This document shows, piece after piece, positions 60,322-64,000 of a DNA stretch of 64,000 bases; position 1 is the first letter of the stretch; the number at the start of each line of letters is the position of its first letter. Where the stretch lies: positions 310,001 through 374,000 of the forward strand of contig NZ_QMBN01000001.1 of assembly GCF_003289625.1 (NCBI RefSeq), given 5' to 3'. The DNA is from Microbacterium sp. SMR1 (GTDB taxonomy: Bacteria; Actinomycetota; Actinomycetes; Actinomycetales; Microbacteriaceae). Under the pieces are notes generated by a model. That model was not told the DNA's origin, searched no databases, and worked only from the letters and a program-made list of their open reading frames with translations. The position numbers and the translations under genes are program-made.

Positions 60322-60822
60322 TCAGCGCGGGAGGTTCGCCTCGATGACCGCGACGATCTCCGGCGCGTCGGGCTTCGTCTGGGGGCGGAAGCGGTGCACC
60401 TCACCGCTCGGCGTGATGACGAACTTCTCGAAGTTCCACATCACCGGGCCTCGCGCACCCTCCTCGTTGCGGATCTTCTTCAGCGCCTTGTACAGGGGAG
60501 CGGCGTGCGAGCCGTTGACCCGGATCTTGTCCATGATGGGGAAGCTCACTCCCCAGGTCATCGCGCAGTAATCGAGGATCTCCTCCATCGAGCCCGGCTC
60601 CTGACCCATGAACTGGTTGCAGGGGAATCCGATGACCTGGAGCCCGCGCTCGCCGTAGGTGCGCTGAAGCTGCTCGAGCTGCTCGTACTGGGGCGTCAGA
60701 CCGCACTTCGAGGCGACGTTGACGACGAGAAGGACGCCGTCGCCGAGGTCGTCGAGGGTGGTCTCGGTGCCGTCGGCGGCGGAGAACGGAATCGAACGGA
60801 TGTCGGTGGTCGCTTCGGTCAC
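60322..60822 (-). CDS. Glutathione peroxidase family peroxidase
   Basis: 166 aa. Peroxidase with Cys in place of selenocysteine: NVASKCGLTPQYEQLEQLQ, then Gln in GFPCNQFMGQEPG, and Trp in MWNFEKF complete the catalytic set. A second cysteine in FPCNQF and one in ILDYCAM are candidates for the resolving residue; bacterial members usually use thioredoxin as reductant. GTG start 60822. Convergent with the DsbA-like gene. Confidence 0.95.
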   Translation of the reverse strand: MTEATTDIRSIPFSAADGTETTLDDLGDGVLLVVNVASKCGLTPQYEQLEQLQRTYGERGLQVIGFPCNQFMGQEPGSMEEILDYCAMTWGVSFPIMDKIRVNGSHAAPLYKALKKIRNEEGARGPVMWNFEKFVITPSGEVHRFRPQTKPDAPEIVAVIEANLPR

Positions 60823-60828
60823 GTCCCC

Positions 60829-60834
60829 AGGCTA
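60829..60834 (-). promoter_or_regulatory. Leaderless -10 box of the peroxidase gene
   Basis: Minus-strand TAGCCT, 6 nt before the GTG at 60822. Confidence 0.5.
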
Positions 60835-60867
60835 CGCCCGGCCGCCTTCCGGCATCCGTCCTTCTGG

Positions 60868-60873
60868 GAGAAT
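60868..60873 (+). promoter_or_regulatory. Leaderless -10 box of dusB
   Basis: GAGAAT, 6 nt before the GTG at 60880. Confidence 0.4.
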
Positions 60874-60879
60874 GATCTG

Positions 60880-62043
60880 GTGAGTACCGTCCTGTCCGCC
60901 TCCCCGCGCCTGCGGATCGGCCCGATCGCCCTGGATGCGCCCGTCGTCCTGGCCCCGATGGCCGGGATCACGAACACCGCCTTCCGTCGGCTCTGCCGCG
61001 AATACGGCGCGGGTCTCTACGTCAGCGAGATGATCACGACCCGCGCACTCGTCGAGCGCAACGCCACGACGATGCGGCTGATCACGCATCACGAGTCCGA
61101 GAAGCCGCGCTCGATTCAGCTCTACGGCGTGGACCCCGCGACGACCGAGGCCGCCGTGCGGCTTCTGGTCGAAGAGGACCGTGCCGACCACATCGACCTC
61201 AACTTCGGGTGTCCCGTCCCCAAGGTGACCCGCAAGGGCGGGGGAGCCGCCCTGCCCTGGAAACTCGATCTCTTCCGCGACATCGTCACGCGGGCCGCCC
61301 GCGCTGCCGGAGACGTCCCGCTGACGGTGAAGATGCGCAAGGGCATCGACTCCGACCACCTGACCTACCTCGACGCCGGCCGCATCGCGGAGGACGCCGG
61401 TGTCTCCGCCGTCGCGCTGCACGCCCGCACGGCTGCGGAGTTCTATTCCGGCCACGCCGACTGGTCGGCCATCGCCGCGCTGAAAGAAGCGGTCACGAGC
61501 GTTCCCGTCCTCGGCAACGGCGACATCTGGTCCGCCGAGGACGCCGTCCGGATGATGGCGGAGACCGGCTGCGACGGCGTCGTCGTCGGACGCGGGTGCC
61601 TCGGGCGTCCCTGGCTCTTCGGCGACCTCGCACGCGCGCTGGGCGAGCCCGGCTCGGCTGGCCCCGAGGTCGATGCCACGCTCGGTTTCGTCGCGACCGC
61701 CTTCCGCCGCCATGCCGAGCTTCTCGTGGAGTTCTTCGAGGATGAGGGCCGGGGATGCCGCGACATCCGCAAGCACGTCGCGTGGTACTTCAAGGGCTAC
61801 CCCGTCGGCGGTGACACGCGGGCGCGGCTGGCGACCGCGTCGAGCCTCGCCGAGATCGACGACATCCTCGCGACGCTGGACTGGGCGGCGCCCTACCCCG
61901 GCTCGGCTGCGGAGGGGCAGCGTGGTCGCGCGGGAACCCCCAAGCGTCCGGCGCTGCCGGATCGTTGGTTGGATTCCCGCGACGTCGACGCGGCCGAGTC
62001 GTCGGCCATCGCCGCAGCGGAGGTCGAGAACAGTGGGGGCTGA
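60880..62043 (+). CDS. dusB: tRNA-dihydrouridine synthase (DusB type)
   Basis: 387 aa. FMN enzyme that reduces uridines in the tRNA D-loop. TIM-barrel motifs: VLAPMAGITNTAFRRLC, the active-site Cys in LNFGCPVPKVTRKGGGAAL, VKMRKGID, ALHARTAAEFYSG, VLGNGDIWSAEDA and GRGCLGRPWLF. GTG start 60880 behind a leaderless-type -10. Its 3' end overlaps the start of dgt by 11 nt, so the two are one unit that continues into dnaG. Confidence 0.96.
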   Translation: MSTVLSASPRLRIGPIALDAPVVLAPMAGITNTAFRRLCREYGAGLYVSEMITTRALVERNATTMRLITHHESEKPRSIQLYGVDPATTEAAVRLLVEEDRADHIDLNFGCPVPKVTRKGGGAALPWKLDLFRDIVTRAARAAGDVPLTVKMRKGIDSDHLTYLDAGRIAEDAGVSAVALHARTAAEFYSGHADWSAIAALKEAVTSVPVLGNGDIWSAEDAVRMMAETGCDGVVVGRGCLGRPWLFGDLARALGEPGSAGPEVDATLGFVATAFRRHAELLVEFFEDEGRGCRDIRKHVAWYFKGYPVGGDTRARLATASSLAEIDDILATLDWAAPYPGSAAEGQRGRAGTPKRPALPDRWLDSRDVDAAESSAIAAAEVENSGG

Positions 62044-63406
62044 GGTCACGAGCGGTGTCGGCGTCTCGGCGGGACGCCCCTCCGGCTACAACGACCACGA
62101 CGCCGCCCGCTTCCACCGCGAGGAGCACCGCTCGCGCCGCGACAGCTTCGCCCGCGATCGCGCCCGTGTGCTGCATTCCGGCGCCCTGCGCCGTCTCGCC
62201 GCCAAGACGCAGGTGCTGAGTCCGGCGAGTCCGGCCGACTTCGCGCGCAACCGCCTGACGCACTCGCTCGAGGTCGCCCAGGTCGGGCGCGAGCTGGCCA
62301 TCGCTTTGGAGCTCTCGCCCGACGTCGTCGACACCGCCTGCCTCTGCCACGACCTCGGACACCCGCCGTTCGGCCACAACGGTGAGCGGGCCCTCAACGA
62401 CTGGGCCGAGGACATCGGCGGCTTCGAGGGCAACGCTCAGTCGCTGCGCATCCTCTCGCGTCTCGAGCCGAAGGTCGTCGATGCGTTCGGTCAGAGCGCG
62501 GGCCTGAACCTCACGCGGGCGAGCCTCGATGCGACGTGCAAGTACCCGTGGACGGTCGAGCACGCCATCCCCGACCCGGGCGGACGGCAGAAGTTCGGCG
62601 TCTACCCCGAGGACGAGGCGGTGTTCCAGTGGATGCGTGAGGGCGCCCCGGGACGCCTGCGTTGCATCGAGGCCGAGGTCATGGATCTCTCCGACGACAT
62701 CGCCTACTCGGTGCACGACTTCGAGGACGCGGTCCTGAACGGCTACCTCGATCCGGCGCGGCTCGGGGATCCGCGCGAACGCGAGGCGCTGCTCACCGCG
62801 ATCCAGAGCTGGGTGGGCTACGGCTTCACGAAGGACGAGCTCGGCGATGCGCTGTACCGTCTGACACTGCTTCCCGAGTGGCTCGAGTCGTACGACGGCT
62901 CGCGCGCGGCGATGGCACGTCTCAAGAACCTCACTTCCGATCTCATCGGCCGGTTCGCGCGCGCCGCCACGGCGGCGACCCGCGAGCACTACGACATCCC
63001 CGTCCTGACCCGCTTCCGCGGTCGGGTCATCGTTCCGCGCGTCATCGAGGTCGAGATGGCGGTGCTCAAGGGAGTCATCGGCGCCTTCGTCGTCTCGATC
63101 GAGGGACGCAAGGGGCTCTACAAGGAGCAGCGCCGCGTCCTGCGCCGCCTCGCCGACGCCCTGTGGGAGCGTCCGGAGCACCTCGACGCGCTGCACGCCG
63201 AGGACTTCGCCGCGGCGGTGACGGATGCCGCCCGCCGCCGTGTCATCGTCGACCAGGTGGCGACCCTCACCGACCGCTTCGCGATCGAGTGGCACGGCCG
63301 CCTGGTGGGCCCGGTCGACCTTCGCGAGCTGGGCCTGTGGTCGTCTGATCCGCGCGCGACGGCGCCGAGCCACTTCGCGCTGCCCGAGCCCATCGAAGGG
63401 CTCTGA
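62033..63406 (+). CDS. dgt: Deoxyguanosinetriphosphate triphosphohydrolase-like protein
   Basis: 457 aa. HD-domain enzyme that hydrolyses dNTPs to nucleoside and triphosphate. Metal site: RNRLTHSLEVAQVGRE and CLCHDLGHPPFGHNGERALND carry the H...HD ligands, with the final Asp in EVMDLSDDIAYSVHDFEDA. Also LYKEQRRVLRRLADAL near the C-terminus. GTG 62033 is the furthest upstream start within the dusB end (11-nt overlap). The stop shares one base with the dnaG ATG (TGATG). dgt next to dnaG is common in actinobacteria. Confidence 0.95.
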   Translation: MGAEVTSGVGVSAGRPSGYNDHDAARFHREEHRSRRDSFARDRARVLHSGALRRLAAKTQVLSPASPADFARNRLTHSLEVAQVGRELAIALELSPDVVDTACLCHDLGHPPFGHNGERALNDWAEDIGGFEGNAQSLRILSRLEPKVVDAFGQSAGLNLTRASLDATCKYPWTVEHAIPDPGGRQKFGVYPEDEAVFQWMREGAPGRLRCIEAEVMDLSDDIAYSVHDFEDAVLNGYLDPARLGDPREREALLTAIQSWVGYGFTKDELGDALYRLTLLPEWLESYDGSRAAMARLKNLTSDLIGRFARAATAATREHYDIPVLTRFRGRVIVPRVIEVEMAVLKGVIGAFVVSIEGRKGLYKEQRRVLRRLADALWERPEHLDALHAEDFAAAVTDAARRRVIVDQVATLTDRFAIEWHGRLVGPVDLRELGLWSSDPRATAPSHFALPEPIEGL

Positions 63407-64000
63407 TGGCACGGATCCGGCAGACCGACATCGAAGAGGTCAAGGCGCGCACGAACATCGGCGACATCGTCGGCGAGCGTGTCGCCCTGAAGTCCGCCGG
63501 CGTCGGCTCGCTGAAGGGGCTCTGCCCGTTCCATGACGAACGCAGCCCCAGTTTCCACGTCCGGCCGCAGGTGGGGTACTACCACTGCTTCGGATGCGGT
63601 GAGTCGGGCGACGTCTACTCGTTCCTGCGGGCGATGGATCACCTCTCGTTCACCGAGGCCGTGGAGCGCCTCGCGGCGCGCATCGGTTACTCCTTGCACT
63701 ACGAGGACGGCGCCGCGGCTCCCGAGACGAGCGGCCGTTCCCGGCTGTACGCCGCCCACACCGCCGCGGCCGAGTTCTACCGGTCGCAGCTGTCCGCGCC
63801 GGATGCGCAAGCGGCGCGGCAGTTCCTCGGCGAACGGGGCTTCGATGCCGGTGCGGCCGCCCACTTCGGCGTCGGTTACGCTCCGCAAGGCTGGTCGGCC
63901 CTCCGTGACGCGCTGCGCTCGCAGGGCTTCAGCGATGAGGAGCTGTTGACCGGGGGACTGGTGTCGAAGGGGCAGCGCGGCGTCTACGACCGGTTCCGCG
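63406..64000 (+). CDS. dnaG: DNA primase, N-terminal part (cut by right edge)
   Basis: The first 198 codons of primase, which makes RNA primers for replication. The zinc domain is visible: CPFHDERSPSFHVRP and YHCFGCGESGDVYSF give the CxxH...CxxC set. The beginning of the RNA polymerase domain follows with FLGERGFDAGAAAHFGVGYAPQGW. The N-terminal MARIRQTDIEEVKARTNIGD is standard. Starts within the dgt stop. The catalytic TOPRIM and DnaB-binding regions lie beyond the window. No sign of damage. Confidence 0.96.
   Translation, partial: MARIRQTDIEEVKARTNIGDIVGERVALKSAGVGSLKGLCPFHDERSPSFHVRPQVGYYHCFGCGESGDVYSFLRAMDHLSFTEAVERLAARIGYSLHYEDGAAAPETSGRSRLYAAHTAAAEFYRSQLSAPDAQAARQFLGERGFDAGAAAHFGVGYAPQGWSALRDALRSQGFSDEELLTGGLVSKGQRGVYDRFR

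Overview
The window is chromosomal DNA of a high-GC actinobacterium, most probably Microbacterium or another Microbacteriaceae. The evidence is the very high GC content, frequent GTG starts, actinobacterial marker genes (rbpA, whiA, opcA, a GlgM-type glgA, and a Suf operon containing a Rieske ferredoxin), and many genes whose start codon lies 6-8 nt behind a TAnnnT -10 box (leaderless style). Gene order resembles two blocks known from other actinobacteria (rpsA-coaE-uvrB-uvrA and uvrC-rapZ-whiA-gap-pgk-tpiA-secG plus pentose phosphate genes), here joined. No tRNA, rRNA, CRISPR array, prophage, insertion sequence or integrase was seen. No gene-free gap exceeds 300 bp. The largest are 35278-35549 (two imperfect repeats and a hairpin) and 37075-37319 (divergent promoter region).

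Layout. 1-5.6 kb: edge of a divergent gene (ctaE by synteny only), trpD, a small membrane protein, a HhH-PHP protein, a stand-alone 5'-3' exonuclease, a secreted/lipoprotein pair and a YchJ-like protein. 5.8-10.9 kb: rpsA, then a sensor kinase overlapping a membrane protein with a degenerate GGDEF domain, with a convergent PhoB-like response regulator. 11-19.4 kb: coaE and the complete excision-repair set uvrB, uvrA, uvrC, with a MarR regulator and a tiny zinc-ribbon gene between. 19.4-26 kb: rapZ, whiA, superoxide dismutase, gap-pgk-tpiA, secG and rbpA. 26-34.1 kb, minus strand: the pentose phosphate operon tkt-tal-pgi-zwf-opcA-pgl. 34.3-37.1 kb: heme O and heme A synthesis (ctaB, ctaA) around a small membrane protein. 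37.3-41.4 kb: sufB-sufD-Rieske-sufC-sufT, without sufS or sufU. 41.5-42.7 kb: a PatB/MalY C-S lyase. 42.7-47.6 kb, minus strand: a five-gene siderophore-iron uptake operon behind a DtxR/IdeR-like box. 47.7-53.6 kb: an ABC-F protein, SURF1 and small proteins, a FabG-like reductase, an alpha/beta hydrolase and serB. 53.6-57.2 kb: divergent glgC/glgA, an ABC ATPase and L31 type B. 57.3-64 kb: a TRIC/UPF0126 membrane protein, recO, uppS, a DsbA-like protein, glutathione peroxidase, dusB, dgt and the start of dnaG.

The content is mostly core metabolism and information processing. Glycolysis and the pentose phosphate pathway are side by side, and several genes serve redox and iron homeostasis (SOD, GPx, DsbA-like, Suf, siderophore uptake, heme A and SURF1 for the terminal oxidase). 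No clearly new defence or mobile system is visible. The features most worth following up are the sensor kinase/degenerate-GGDEF pair, the dense set of leaderless promoters, a recurrent octamer CGGCATCC, the glgC-glgA promoter palindrome, the incomplete suf operon, and several unusual intergenic palindromes and repeats.
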